From positions 1 through 41,731 of the forward strand of contig JAFQUM010000010.1 of assembly GCA_017408485.1 (NCBI GenBank): DNA of 41,731 nt, written 5' to 3'. Below are positions 15,185-23,507 of the stretch, in pieces (the stretch's first letter is position 1; each line of letters begins with the position of its first letter). Position numbers and translations under genes: made by a program. The notes under the pieces were generated by a model. That model did not search any database. It was not told the origin of the DNA and saw only the letters and a program-made list of their open reading frames with translations. This DNA comes from Clostridia bacterium (GTDB lineage Bacteria > Bacillota > Clostridia > Oscillospirales > Butyricicoccaceae).

Positions 15185-15231
15185 GTCATTTTGTCACATA
15201 CAAAATGACACCCTCCTTTGCACAAGGAGGG
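15185..15231. repeat. Double-hairpin repeat element
   Basis: Two hairpins lie 1 nt apart: GTCATTTTGT/ACAAAATGAC (15185-15194 with 15200-15209) and CCCTCCTT/AAGGAGGG (15211-15218 with 15224-15231). Layout and end sequences match the element at 10047-10094. It lies 26 nt beyond the stop of the minus-strand lipoprotein and may also act as its 3' end. Confidence 0.65.
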
Positions 15232-15256
15232 CATATAGCAGCAGTTTTACATATTC

Positions 15257-16018
15257 CTATTTTACCAACGGAAGTTCTGCAAAGGAAATATCATTAAGCA
15301 ATCCTTTCTCAATATACTCAGGCTTGACAAGGATCTCAACAAATGCATTATGTCCTACTATAAACTCAACTCTCCGTCTTTGATCTCCCGGTATAAGGGT
15401 TATAGATATCTGGGTATCTTTTCCACCTACCTTGACCGTCTTTATCTCGGTATCGAGTTTACTTTCGTCAAAGGAATCCCCAAAATAATCTTTGTACATA
15501 GAGTAATGTATACTCTTTAGTTTTTGAATACCGTATGTACCTACCTGACTGGCGATTTCAGAGGTCATATAGCCGATACTAAGAACAATTTCCTCCATAT
15601 CGGTCTCTATACGATACCATATTTTAGTAGAGCCGCAAAGATGCGCTTCAGCATTTCCAACGCTTATATTATTGTTACTTGAATAGGCAATTTTACCTTT
15701 ATAATAAGGCACAAACAAGGAGTTTTGCTTTACACGTTCATTTACAAAATCTCGGTATTCCTCGGTGATAAACTCAATGTCAACACACTCTTCTGTCAAT
15801 ATTTTGCCATCAGCAAAGCCCTCAAGCATTTGATCAACCGAGTCAAAATGCACCCATATATAATGAGGTTGTTCTATGCTGGATGGCTGATCTTGTAATT
15901 CGCTTTCGGTAATGTTTCTATCTTCTGCATTATCTTCCTTCCCTACATGGGTCTTTTGACAAGAAGTCATTATTATGCATAAGCTAAAAAGCAAAAAAAC
16001 AGATATCAGTTTTATCAT
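15257..16018 (-). CDS. Lipoprotein sharing the sensor domain of the cassette 2 anti-sigma protein
   Basis: A 253-residue predicted lipoprotein with a hydrophobic signal (1-19) ending in MTSC and lipid cysteine C20, then a short polar linker and one domain from about residue 58. That domain aligns with the C-terminal half of the 12922-14520 protein: DQMLEGFADG with EELTNGFASG, FVNERVKQNSLFVPYYKGKI with FVNARLDENYLLVPTYKGEI, and the C-terminal DISFAELPLVK with DIGFIKVPIK. The ATG at 16018 is preceded by AAGGGGAG; an earlier in-frame codon lacks a site. It is encoded immediately upstream of cassette 2. It could compete for, or present, the same ligand as the anti-sigma protein; this is inference. 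Confidence 0.75.
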   Translation of the reverse strand: MIKLISVFLLFSLCIIMTSCQKTHVGKEDNAEDRNITESELQDQPSSIEQPHYIWVHFDSVDQMLEGFADGKILTEECVDIEFITEEYRDFVNERVKQNSLFVPYYKGKIAYSSNNNISVGNAEAHLCGSTKIWYRIETDMEEIVLSIGYMTSEIASQVGTYGIQKLKSIHYSMYKDYFGDSFDESKLDTEIKTVKVGGKDTQISITLIPGDQRRRVEFIVGHNAFVEILVKPEYIEKGLLNDISFAELPLVK

Positions 16019-16105
16019 TTTTATCTCCCCTTTTAACTTTTTAGACTGCACAAGTCCCTATTTAGTTCCAAAAACTTCTTCGGTAGAAGGAGATTTTTGG
16101 TAAGT

Positions 16106-16136
16106 CAAAAAGCTCCCGACAAGTTTGTCGGGAGCT
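16106..16136 (-). terminator. Terminator of dapF
   Basis: A 12-bp stem (16111-16122 with 16125-16136) with a 2-nt loop is followed on the minus strand by five T. It starts 5 nt after the dapF stop codon. Confidence 0.8.
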
Positions 16137-16140
16137 TATA

Positions 16141-16926
16141 TCAGTCTATTTCACCTTCGAATACGAACTTGGCTGGACCGCGCATTTGGGCGGTGCCGTC
16201 GGATGCTATCTTGATCTGCAGATTTCCGCCATCGAGCTGAACTGTTATAGGGGTATTGGCACTGCACAGACCTTGTCTTACTGCAGCTGCGGCGGAGGCG
16301 CAAGCACCCGTTCCGCAAGCAAGGGTGATTCCGCTTCCCCTCTCCCATACACGCATACGGAGAGTGCGCTCGTCAATGACCTGAACAAACTCGGCATTGA
16401 CTCCGTCGGGGAAGGACGGATGCTTTTCGACTTTGGGTCCTATGGTATTAAGATCGATTTTTTCTATGTCGTCGACAAATGTTACAGCATGGGGGTTGCC
16501 TACCGATACGGGAACGCAGCGGATCTCGCTTCCGTCAATATCAATACCTATTTCACTACCAACTTTCGTTTGTCCCATCTGCACTGTAATGTTCTTGACC
16601 TTGCCATTCTCGGTCTCAAGCTGAAGGGTCTTTATTCCCGAAAGAGTCTCAATCGTTATCTCTTTTTTATCGGTATATCCCTTTTCAAAAACATACTTTC
16701 CAACGCATCTGATTCCATTTCCGCACATCTTTGCCTCAGACCCGTCGGCGTTGAAAATACGCATTTTAAAGTCGGCAACATTAGACTTATCGATGAGAAT
16801 AAGTCCGTCACCGCCTATGCCGAAATGGCGGTCAGAGAGCCTAACAGACAGCTGCTCGGGAGAGTCTACCTCACCCCACACGTATATATAATCATTTCCT
16901 AAGCCTTGCATTTTTGTAAAGCGCAT
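16141..16926 (-). CDS. dapF: Diaminopimelate epimerase
   Basis: A 261-residue cofactor-independent racemase that converts LL- to meso-diaminopimelate for lysine and peptidoglycan synthesis. The N terminus MRFTKMQGLGNDYIY is diagnostic. The two catalytic cysteines are C68 in KMCGNGIRCV and C204 in LACGTGACAS, which abstract and donate the proton from opposite faces. Other family segments are DRHFGIGGDGLILI and VGNPHAVTFVDD. AAGAGGTGA lies just before the ATG, and a strong promoter lies at 16977-17005. It is transcribed alone. Confidence 0.97.
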   Translation of the reverse strand: MRFTKMQGLGNDYIYVWGEVDSPEQLSVRLSDRHFGIGGDGLILIDKSNVADFKMRIFNADGSEAKMCGNGIRCVGKYVFEKGYTDKKEITIETLSGIKTLQLETENGKVKNITVQMGQTKVGSEIGIDIDGSEIRCVPVSVGNPHAVTFVDDIEKIDLNTIGPKVEKHPSFPDGVNAEFVQVIDERTLRMRVWERGSGITLACGTGACASAAAAVRQGLCSANTPITVQLDGGNLQIKIASDGTAQMRGPAKFVFEGEID

Positions 16927-16976
16927 AAACTCACCTCTTTTATATTTTATCCAAGTTTTTCCAACTTCTTACTTTA

Positions 16977-17005
16977 ATTATAGTATTTTTATGCGAGTCG
17001 GTCAA
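16977..17005 (-). promoter_or_regulatory. Sigma-A promoter of dapF
   Basis: On the minus strand TTGACC (17000-17005) and TATAAT (16977-16982) are separated by exactly 17 nt. Confidence 0.8.
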
Positions 17006-17014
17006 CAATTATGT

Positions 17015-17049
17015 AAAAAAATGCTCTGTGGAAAATCCACAGAGCATTT
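17015..17049 (-). terminator. Terminator of the hydCBA operon
   Basis: A 14-bp stem (17019-17032 with 17036-17049) with a 3-nt loop is followed on the minus strand by a T-run. It lies 12 nt after the hydA stop. Confidence 0.85.
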
Positions 17050-17061
17050 CCTATTTAAAGC

Positions 17062-18750
17062 TTAGTGCTTTTTGTAGTGAACGTGGAGCAGTTCGTGTGC
17101 TCTTTCGCCCAGCCCGTTTTCGTAGAGTTCCTTGATAACGGGGTTCTCTTCGGAGGAACGGATGGAGAGCAGTCTGTCACTGTCGTACAGACCTGCGCTG
17201 CGACGGAACTTGCTTTCGGTGCCGTTGAAGGGCTGACCGCCGCCGTTTACACAGCCGCCGGGGCAAGCCATGACCTCGATGAGGTCAAACTTCTCGCCTG
17301 CTGCAAGGCGCTTAAGAACCTTTTCAGCATTTGCAAGGCCGCTGACAACAGCGATGTGAAGCTTGGTATCAGCATATTCAAGGTCAAACTCCTTGATGCC
17401 TTCCATACCACGCTGACCTGCGTTAGCAATGGTCAAAAGAGCGGTACGGGACTTGGTGCCTGCTACTCTACGCAGAACAGCTTCGGTAACACCACCGGTT
17501 ACACCGAAGATAAGACCTGCGCCGGAGATGGTTGCATAAGGTGCATCTACTGCTTCGGGATCGATATCTTCGAATACGATACCGCTTTCCTTGATCATAA
17601 CGATAAGCTCTTCGGTGGTGATAACTGCGTCAACATTGGGATCGCCGTTGACCTTGAACTCATCTCTTGCAGCCTCGAACTTCTTGGAAGTACAGGGCAT
17701 AACTGCTACATGGAAATGCTTTTCGCCCTTGGAGCGAGCTTCGTCTTTAACAAGAGAAGCAAGCATCTGCATAGGGCTGCGGCAGGTGGAGATGTTGTCG
17801 AGATACTCAGGATGCTTCTTTTCAACATACTGGATCCAGCCGGGGCAGCAGGAGGTCATAAGAGGCATATTCTCGCCCTTTTCAACTCTCTTGAGGAACT
17901 CGTTGGACTCTTCGATAACTGTAAGGTCAGCAGAAACGGTTGTATCGTAAACTGCATCAAAGCCCATACGATGGAGAGCTGCAACGATCTTGCCCATAAC
18001 ATCCTTACCGTCGCGGATGTTGAGCTGCTTGCCGATAGCAACACGGACAGCGGGAGCGACCTGAACGGAGACCTTTGTCTCCTTATCGTCGATAGCTGCC
18101 CAAACCTTAGGCATATCGTTCTTAACAACGATAGCACCTGTGGGACATACGGATACGCACTGACCGCAACCTACGCAGGGAGATTCTGCCAAGGGCTTGC
18201 CGAATGCGGTGCTGATGATCATCTTGGAACCGCGGTGTGCAAAGTCGATAGCGCCGACATTCTGAACTTCCTTACATACGCGCACGCAGTCACCGCAGAG
18301 GATGCACTTGCCGTTGTCGCGGGTGATGGAGTAAGAAGAAGTATCGTCGCCCTTGGTAGACTTTGCGGTGTTGGGAAAACGGACACCTTCGATGTTGTAA
18401 CGGGTTGCCAAAGCCTGAAGCTTGCACTTGCCGTTATTTTCGCAAGTGGTGCAGTCGTTGCAGTGGTTAGCAAGGATCAGCTCAAGGATGTTCTTGCGGT
18501 ATCTGCGCAGACGCTCGGTATTGGTCTTGATGTTCATTCCTGCACGAGGAGGAGTGGAGCATGCTGCTTCCAGACCGCCGCGCTCATTCTCGATCATACA
18601 CATACGGCATGCGCCATAGATGGAAAGATCGGTGTGATAGCAGAATGTGGGGAGCTTGATGCCTGTCTTGCGGATAACTTCAAGCAGGTTTCTTTCGCCA
18701 TTTATTTCTACGGGTATACCGTCAACTGTCATAAACTGTTTATCAGCCAT
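17062..18750 (-). CDS. hydA: [FeFe] hydrogenase catalytic subunit, HydABC type
   Basis: A 562-residue subunit that evolves or consumes H2 at the H-cluster. In order: an N-terminal [2Fe-2S] domain (C37, C48, C51, C64), a His/Cys-ligated [4Fe-4S] motif (H96, C100, C103, C109), two ferredoxin-type [4Fe-4S] sites (C149/152/155/159 and C192/195/198/202), then the hydrogenase core with L1 TSCCPGW (C301), L2 MPCTSKKFE (C353) and L3 ACPGGCVNGGGQP (C496, C500). All H-cluster ligands are present. The ATG at 18750 lies behind AAGGAGG and 5 nt after hydB; an upstream in-frame extension overlaps hydB and is rejected. With HydB and HydC it should couple H2 formation to both NADH and reduced ferredoxin in the cytoplasm. 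Maturases HydEFG are not in this window. Confidence 0.95.
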   Translation of the reverse strand: MADKQFMTVDGIPVEINGERNLLEVIRKTGIKLPTFCYHTDLSIYGACRMCMIENERGGLEAACSTPPRAGMNIKTNTERLRRYRKNILELILANHCNDCTTCENNGKCKLQALATRYNIEGVRFPNTAKSTKGDDTSSYSITRDNGKCILCGDCVRVCKEVQNVGAIDFAHRGSKMIISTAFGKPLAESPCVGCGQCVSVCPTGAIVVKNDMPKVWAAIDDKETKVSVQVAPAVRVAIGKQLNIRDGKDVMGKIVAALHRMGFDAVYDTTVSADLTVIEESNEFLKRVEKGENMPLMTSCCPGWIQYVEKKHPEYLDNISTCRSPMQMLASLVKDEARSKGEKHFHVAVMPCTSKKFEAARDEFKVNGDPNVDAVITTEELIVMIKESGIVFEDIDPEAVDAPYATISGAGLIFGVTGGVTEAVLRRVAGTKSRTALLTIANAGQRGMEGIKEFDLEYADTKLHIAVVSGLANAEKVLKRLAAGEKFDLIEVMACPGGCVNGGGQPFNGTESKFRRSAGLYDSDRLLSIRSSEENPVIKELYENGLGERAHELLHVHYKKH

Positions 18751-18755
18751 TTCTC

Positions 18756-20630
18756 TTATTCCTCCTTGATAGCGTGGAATGCGCAAGCGGTTATACAGCT
18801 TCCGCAACGGATACACTTGTTAAGATCGATGGAATGTGCTTCCTTGACCTTGCCGTTAATTGCACCCACGGGGCACTGACGTGCGCACTTGGTACAACCC
18901 TTACAAAGCTCGGGATCGATAACGATTCTCTTAAGCTTCTGGCATGCGCCTGCGGGGCAACGCTTGTCGTAAATATGAGCCTCATATTCACTGCGGAAGT
19001 TCTTAATTGTGCTGACAACGGGGTTAGGAGCAGACTTACCAAGGCCGCAGAGAGCGGTGTTGGAAATGGTATCTGCCAGCTCGAGCAGAAGCTCGATGTC
19101 TCCATCCTTACCCTGACCTGCAACGATTCTTTCAAGGATCTCGAGCATACGCTTGGTGCCTTCACGGCAAGGTACGCACTTACCGCAAGATTCGTTCTGG
19201 GTGAAGTTCATAAAGAAGCGAGCAACCTCGACCATACAGGTCTTGTCGTCCATAACGACCAGACCGCCGGAGCCGATCATTGCGCCGACCTTCTTCAGGG
19301 TGTCAAAGTCAAGAGGCATATCAAGGTGTTCCTTGGTGAGGCAAGCACCGGAGGGTCCTCCTATCTGAACAGCCTTGAACTCACCGTCACCGCGCATACC
19401 GCCGCCGATATCAAAGATGATCTCGCGGAGAGTTGTTCCCATAGGAACTTCGATAAGACCGGTGTTGGAGATGTTACCTGTAAGAGCAAATGCCTTGGTT
19501 CCGGGGCTGGTTTCTGTGCCGATGCCCAGATACCAATCAGCGCCCTTACGGATGATTTCTGCTACGTTAGCAAAGGTCTCAACATTGTTAAGTACTGTGG
19601 GCTTGTCAAACAGACCGTTCTCAACAGTACGGGGGGGCTTTACGCGGGGGAAGCCACGCTTACCTTCGATGGATGCGGTAAGAGCAGAACCTTCGCCGCA
19701 AACGAATGCGCCTGCACCGCGGTTGATGTGCATATGGAAACTAAAGCCTGTGCCAAGAATATTATCGCCCAACAGACCAAGCTCTTCAGCCTGAGCGATA
19801 GCGGTGCGCAGACGGTCAACAGCCAGAGGATACTCTGCACGAACGTAGATATAGCCTTCGGATGCGCCTGTAGCAATACCTGCGATCATCATGCCTTCCA
19901 GCATTCTGTGGGGGTCACCTTCCATAATGGAACGGTCCATAAATGCGCCGGGGTCACCTTCGTCGCCGTTACATACGACGTACTTAGGCAGAGCCTTCTG
20001 ACGCTTTACCTGCTCCCACTTCTTGCCCATGGGGAATCCGCCGCCGCCACGACCACGGAGTGCAGATTTGCTGATCTCACCGACGATATCGTCAGCGGTC
20101 ATTTCAAACAGAGCTTTTTCATAAGCGGTATAACCGCCGATAGCAATATATTCACGGATGGAGGTTGCGTCGATCTTTCCGCAATGCTCCAGAACAAGAC
20201 GAGTCTGACGTGCATAGAAGGGAATTTCATCCTGCTTCTTGTAGATGCAGTCGCACTTGTTATATGCAAGACGTTCAATATGCTCACCCTTGCAAATGGT
20301 CTTTTCTACGATCTCTTCGCAATCGTCGATCTTAACCTTGGTATAAAGCCAACCCTGAGGATCGATACGTACCAGAGGACCCATTTCACAGAAGCCGTGG
20401 CAACCGCTCTTTTTAAGGCCTACGCTTTCGTCGTGGGGATCAACTTCAAGCTCTACTGCAACGTGAAGTCCCTTTTCTTCCATAAGAGACTTGAGACGGT
20501 CATATATCTTAAGAGAGCCGCCTGCTACGCAGCCTGTACCTGCGCAAACGATAATCTTCTCAGCCTGTGCGCCGTAAGCTACAACAGCAGCCTCGCGGTA
20601 AGCCTTAAGCTCTTCTATATTTTTAAGCAT
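18756..20630 (-). CDS. hydB: Electron-bifurcating hydrogenase flavoprotein subunit (NuoF-like)
   Basis: A 624-residue NADH- and FMN-binding subunit. The N-terminal about 110 residues are a thioredoxin-like [2Fe-2S] domain (C29 and C34 of CAGTGC, then CHGFCEMGP). The NuoF core follows, with glycine-rich GRGGGGFPMGKKW for FMN/NAD and GDEGDPGAFMDRSIMEGDPHR, an SLBB region, and a [4Fe-4S] motif ESCGKCVPCREGT. The C terminus adds two ferredoxin clusters (CKGCTKCARQCP and CIRCGSCITACA), an extension found in bifurcating hydrogenases and not in complex I NuoF. The ATG at 20630 overlaps hydC by 8 nt and lies 9 nt after AAGGAGG. The FMN here is the probable site where electrons divide between NADH and ferredoxin. 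Confidence 0.95.
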   Translation of the reverse strand: MLKNIEELKAYREAAVVAYGAQAEKIIVCAGTGCVAGGSLKIYDRLKSLMEEKGLHVAVELEVDPHDESVGLKKSGCHGFCEMGPLVRIDPQGWLYTKVKIDDCEEIVEKTICKGEHIERLAYNKCDCIYKKQDEIPFYARQTRLVLEHCGKIDATSIREYIAIGGYTAYEKALFEMTADDIVGEISKSALRGRGGGGFPMGKKWEQVKRQKALPKYVVCNGDEGDPGAFMDRSIMEGDPHRMLEGMMIAGIATGASEGYIYVRAEYPLAVDRLRTAIAQAEELGLLGDNILGTGFSFHMHINRGAGAFVCGEGSALTASIEGKRGFPRVKPPRTVENGLFDKPTVLNNVETFANVAEIIRKGADWYLGIGTETSPGTKAFALTGNISNTGLIEVPMGTTLREIIFDIGGGMRGDGEFKAVQIGGPSGACLTKEHLDMPLDFDTLKKVGAMIGSGGLVVMDDKTCMVEVARFFMNFTQNESCGKCVPCREGTKRMLEILERIVAGQGKDGDIELLLELADTISNTALCGLGKSAPNPVVSTIKNFRSEYEAHIYDKRCPAGACQKLKRIVIDPELCKGCTKCARQCPVGAINGKVKEAHSIDLNKCIRCGSCITACAFHAIKEE

Positions 20631-21108
20631 TGGCAATTTCCTCCTTCAGTTCCTTAAGCAGTGCAGATGCCTTATCGGGAGTCATTGCAGGATGTACTAT
20701 GTCATTAACGGTAAGTACAGGTGCAAGTCCGCAAGCGCCCAGGCAGGAAACTGTCTCAACTGTGAACATAAGGTCATCGGTAGTGTGCTTGCTTGCGCTA
20801 AGGCCAAGCTCTGCACGAATACGCTCAAGAATGGGTACGGAACGACGAACGTGGCATGCTGTACCATCGCAGATCTTTATAACATACTTACCCTTGGGTT
20901 CAAGGGAGAAGTTTTCATAGAAAGTAGCAACGCTGTAGATCTCAGCTTCACTCATATCAAGCTTTTCAGCAAGACGGGGGAAGATGTCGCGGGGAAGGTA
21001 ATGATAATGCTCTTGAATTTCCTGCAAAATTGCGATGATTCCGGACTGCTTACAATCGTGAGCTTCCACAATCTGATCGACAACTGCATAATCGAATTGT
21101 GCGTTCAT
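20623..21108 (-). CDS. hydC: Electron-bifurcating hydrogenase NuoE-like subunit
   Basis: A 161-residue thioredoxin-fold subunit with one [2Fe-2S] cluster. Ligands are visible in CDGTACHVRR and CLGACGLAP, with spacing as in complex I NuoE. The N-terminal part (IVEAHDCKQSGIIAILQEIQEHYHYLP) is the helical bundle common to NuoE. The ATG at 21108 follows TTAAGGAG and gives the usual family length; a longer frame has no ribosome binding site. It is the first gene of hydC-hydB-hydA and would relay electrons within the complex. Confidence 0.94.
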   Translation of the reverse strand: MNAQFDYAVVDQIVEAHDCKQSGIIAILQEIQEHYHYLPRDIFPRLAEKLDMSEAEIYSVATFYENFSLEPKGKYVIKICDGTACHVRRSVPILERIRAELGLSASKHTTDDLMFTVETVSCLGACGLAPVLTVNDIVHPAMTPDKASALLKELKEEIANA

Positions 21109-21150
21109 TTCGTTTCTCCTTAATTCTCTATAATGTAATAAACCCAACAA

Positions 21151-21176
21151 TTGTCCCGCGTATAAACGCGGGACAA
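21151..21176. other. Perfect 10-bp hairpin between nfnB and hydC
   Basis: TTGTCCCGCG (21151-21160) pairs completely with CGCGGGACAA (21167-21176) around a 6-nt loop. It lies 31 nt after the nfnB stop and 43 nt before hydC. It has no proper T-run, so it could be a weak terminator, an RNA stability element or a processing site that sets different levels of NfnAB and HydABC. Confidence 0.5.
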
Positions 21177-21206
21177 CCGTTTTATTAATACGTACTAATT
21201 TATTAT

Positions 21207-22616
21207 TTATTTGTTGCTGAGATACTCGTCAATTGCAGCAGCCGCAGTCTTGCCTGCGCCCATTGCAGAAATAACGGTTGCAGCGCCTGTTACAGCGTCG
21301 CCGCCTGCGTAAACACCTTCGCGGGAAGTAAGTCCGTCTTCGTTGACGATGATGCCGCCCTTGGCATTGACCTCCAGTCCCTTGGTGGTGCTCTTGATCA
21401 AGGGGTTGGGGGATGTGCCGATGGACATAATAACTGTGTCAACATCGAGTACAAACTCACTGCCGGGGATCTCTACGGGACGGCGTCTGCCCTTTGCATC
21501 GGGCTCGCCAAGCTCCATCTTGATGCACTTCATACCGATAACGCAGCCGTTCTTGGGATCTCTGGGATCTTCGGGGTTGTTGTAGCCGAGGATCTCAACG
21601 GGGTTGCGCAGAAGCTGGAAGTCGATTCCCTCTTCGATTGCGTGCTCGACTTCTTCCTTTCTTGCGGGGAGCTCTTCCATAGAGCGACGATATACGATGT
21701 ATACCTTGTCTGCGCCCAAGCGGAGTGCAGTTCTTGCAGCGTCCATTGCAACGTTACCGCCGCCGACTACTGCTACCTTGCCGCCCTTCATGATGGGGGT
21801 GACAGGGTTATCGAGATATGCCTTCATCAGGTTGCTGCGGGTAAGGAACTCGTTAGCGGAGTAAACGCCCTTGAGTGCCTCGCCGGGGATGTTCATAAAG
21901 TTGGGCAGACCTGCACCGGAGCCTACGAATACAGCCTCATAGCCCATATCGAACAGCTCGTCGATAGTCAGGGTCTTGCCGATAACAACATTGGTATCTA
22001 CCTCTACGCCTAAAGCCTTTAGGGTGTCAACTTCCTTGGCAACGATGCTCTTGGGAAGACGGAACTCGGGGATACCATAAACAAGAACGCCGCCTGCAGT
22101 GTGCAGAGCTTCAAATACTGTGACCTTGTAGCCCTTCTTTGCCAGATCGCCTGCGCAAGTCAGACCGGAAGGACCGGAACCGACGATTGCTACCTTGTGG
22201 CCGTTGGACTCGGGAGCAACGGGCTTTTCTTTTGCGTTTTCGTTATGCCAGTCAGCAACGAAGCGCTCAAGTCTGCCGATGCCGACGGGCTCAAACTTAA
22301 CGCCCAGTGTACACTTGCTCTCGCACTGGCTTTCCTGAGGACATACGCGTCCGCAGACAGCGGGCAGAGAGGAGGTCTGTACGATGACCTGATATGCTTC
22401 TTCAAATCTACCTTCTTTGATGTGAGAAATAAAATCGGGGATGTTGATGTTAACGGGGCAGCCGCTTACGCAGGGCTTTGTTTTGCAGTTAAGGCAACGC
22501 TGTGCTTCTGCAACCGCTACCTCTGCAGTGTAGCCGAGAGCAACTTCCTTGAAGTTACGGGCACGAACCGCAGGCTCCTGCGAGGGCATCTCATGCTTTT
22601 TGGGATCTATAGCCAT
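21207..22616 (-). CDS. nfnB: NADPH-binding large subunit of ferredoxin:NADP+ transhydrogenase (NfnB/GltD-like)
   Basis: A 469-residue flavoprotein. The N-terminal part binds two [4Fe-4S] clusters: C41, C44, C49 and C53, then CGRVCPQESQCESKC. The FAD-binding motif is VAIVGSGPSGLTCAGDLA, and the NADPH-binding motif is VAVVGGGNVAMDAARTALRLGAD. This fold is shared by the glutamate synthase small subunit GltD, sulfide dehydrogenase SudA and NfnB. No gltB follows, and the preceding gene is an NfnA-like subunit, so NfnB is the preferred call. The ATG at 22616 lies behind AAAGGAGG. NfnAB couples NADPH formation to NADH and reduced ferredoxin by flavin-based bifurcation. Confidence 0.88.
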   Translation of the reverse strand: MAIDPKKHEMPSQEPAVRARNFKEVALGYTAEVAVAEAQRCLNCKTKPCVSGCPVNINIPDFISHIKEGRFEEAYQVIVQTSSLPAVCGRVCPQESQCESKCTLGVKFEPVGIGRLERFVADWHNENAKEKPVAPESNGHKVAIVGSGPSGLTCAGDLAKKGYKVTVFEALHTAGGVLVYGIPEFRLPKSIVAKEVDTLKALGVEVDTNVVIGKTLTIDELFDMGYEAVFVGSGAGLPNFMNIPGEALKGVYSANEFLTRSNLMKAYLDNPVTPIMKGGKVAVVGGGNVAMDAARTALRLGADKVYIVYRRSMEELPARKEEVEHAIEEGIDFQLLRNPVEILGYNNPEDPRDPKNGCVIGMKCIKMELGEPDAKGRRRPVEIPGSEFVLDVDTVIMSIGTSPNPLIKSTTKGLEVNAKGGIIVNEDGLTSREGVYAGGDAVTGAATVISAMGAGKTAAAAIDEYLSNK

Positions 22617-22630
22617 TGTTATTTCCTCCT

Positions 22631-23479
22631 TTAAGCCTTTTTGAAAAGATTGCATGCTTCTTCATAAGCGTGGCGCTCAAAATCAGCATACATTCTTCCG
22701 CGGGACATAGCCTCATCGAAATCTACTTCATAGCCATTGAAGTCGGGGCCGTCAACACAAGCGAACTTGGTGACCTTTTTGCCATCCTGATTGAGGGTGA
22801 GACGGCAGCCGCCGCACATTCCTGTTCCGTCTATCATAATGGGGTTCATAGATACGGTTACGGGTACGCCGAAGGGCTTTGCAGCCAGTGTGACGAACTT
22901 CATCATGATCAGGGGTCCGATGGTGATGATCATATCAAAGGTCTCGCCTGCTTCAAGCATTTCCTTAAGAGGAACGGTAACATTACCATGTCTGCCGTAA
23001 GAACCGTCATCGGTCATCATAATAAGCCTATCGGAGCAAGCCTTGAACTCGTCTTCCAAAATAACGATATCCTTGCTTCTGAAGCCTACAATGCTGGTAA
23101 CATCAGCGCCCATTTCGTGCAGGGCCTGTGCGATAGGCATTGCGATGGCGCAACCAACGCCGCCACCTACGATACAGACCTTCTTCAGTCCGTCAAGATG
23201 TGTAGCCACACCCAAAGGACCTACAAAATCCTGAATATACTCACCCTCAGCCTTTGCATTCAGCTTCTTGGTGGTTCCGCCGACTATCTGGAAGATAATC
23301 TTGACTGTTCCCTTTTCGGGGTTGGTTCCGGCAACGGTAAGGGGAATACGCTCGCCCTCTTCATCAACACGAAGGATGATGAACTGACCGGGTTTTGCCT
23401 TGTTTGCTACGAGAGGTGCTTCGATCTCCAGCTGTGTAACTGTGGGATTGAGCTCCTTTCTGGAAGCGATTTTGTACAT
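22631..23479 (-). CDS. nfnA: NAD(H)-binding small subunit of ferredoxin:NADP+ transhydrogenase (NfnA/SudB-like)
   Basis: A 282-residue ferredoxin-reductase type protein. The N-terminal FAD domain holds PGQFIILRVDEEGERIPLT; the nucleotide domain holds VCIVGGGVGCAIAMPIAQAL. The C terminus has a [2Fe-2S] motif of the dihydroorotate dehydrogenase PyrK type (GTGMCGGCRLTL, then FACVDGPDF). Length and order match NfnA and SudB. The ATG at 23479 follows AAGGAGA; an extra in-frame codon 18 nt upstream lies before this site. It lies 28 nt after the Nudix gene, so these genes may be transcribed together. Without pyrD nearby, a PyrK role is unlikely. Confidence 0.88.
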   Translation of the reverse strand: MYKIASRKELNPTVTQLEIEAPLVANKAKPGQFIILRVDEEGERIPLTVAGTNPEKGTVKIIFQIVGGTTKKLNAKAEGEYIQDFVGPLGVATHLDGLKKVCIVGGGVGCAIAMPIAQALHEMGADVTSIVGFRSKDIVILEDEFKACSDRLIMMTDDGSYGRHGNVTVPLKEMLEAGETFDMIITIGPLIMMKFVTLAAKPFGVPVTVSMNPIMIDGTGMCGGCRLTLNQDGKKVTKFACVDGPDFNGYEVDFDEAMSRGRMYADFERHAYEEACNLFKKA

Positions 23480-23507
23480 ATGAACTCTCCTTTTCAAAAT
23501 AGAGATT

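Noticed and set aside
17065..20657. Two very long plus-strand open frames (604 and 627 codons) opposite hydA and hydB
   Set aside because: They mirror strongly coded minus-strand genes with recognised catalytic motifs, show cysteine- and leucine-rich composition typical of antisense frames, and have no ribosome binding site or known domain.
21151..21176. Possible Rex redox-repressor operator before hydC because of its TTGT..ACAA ends
   Set aside because: Rex sites are about 18 bp with TTGTGA or TTGTTA half-sites; this is a 26-bp GC-rich hairpin and is better read as an RNA structure.
21207..22616. Glutamate synthase small subunit (gltD) as the name of this gene
   Set aside because: The fold fits, but there is no gltB and the partner gene is NfnA-like, so NfnB is the better reading.
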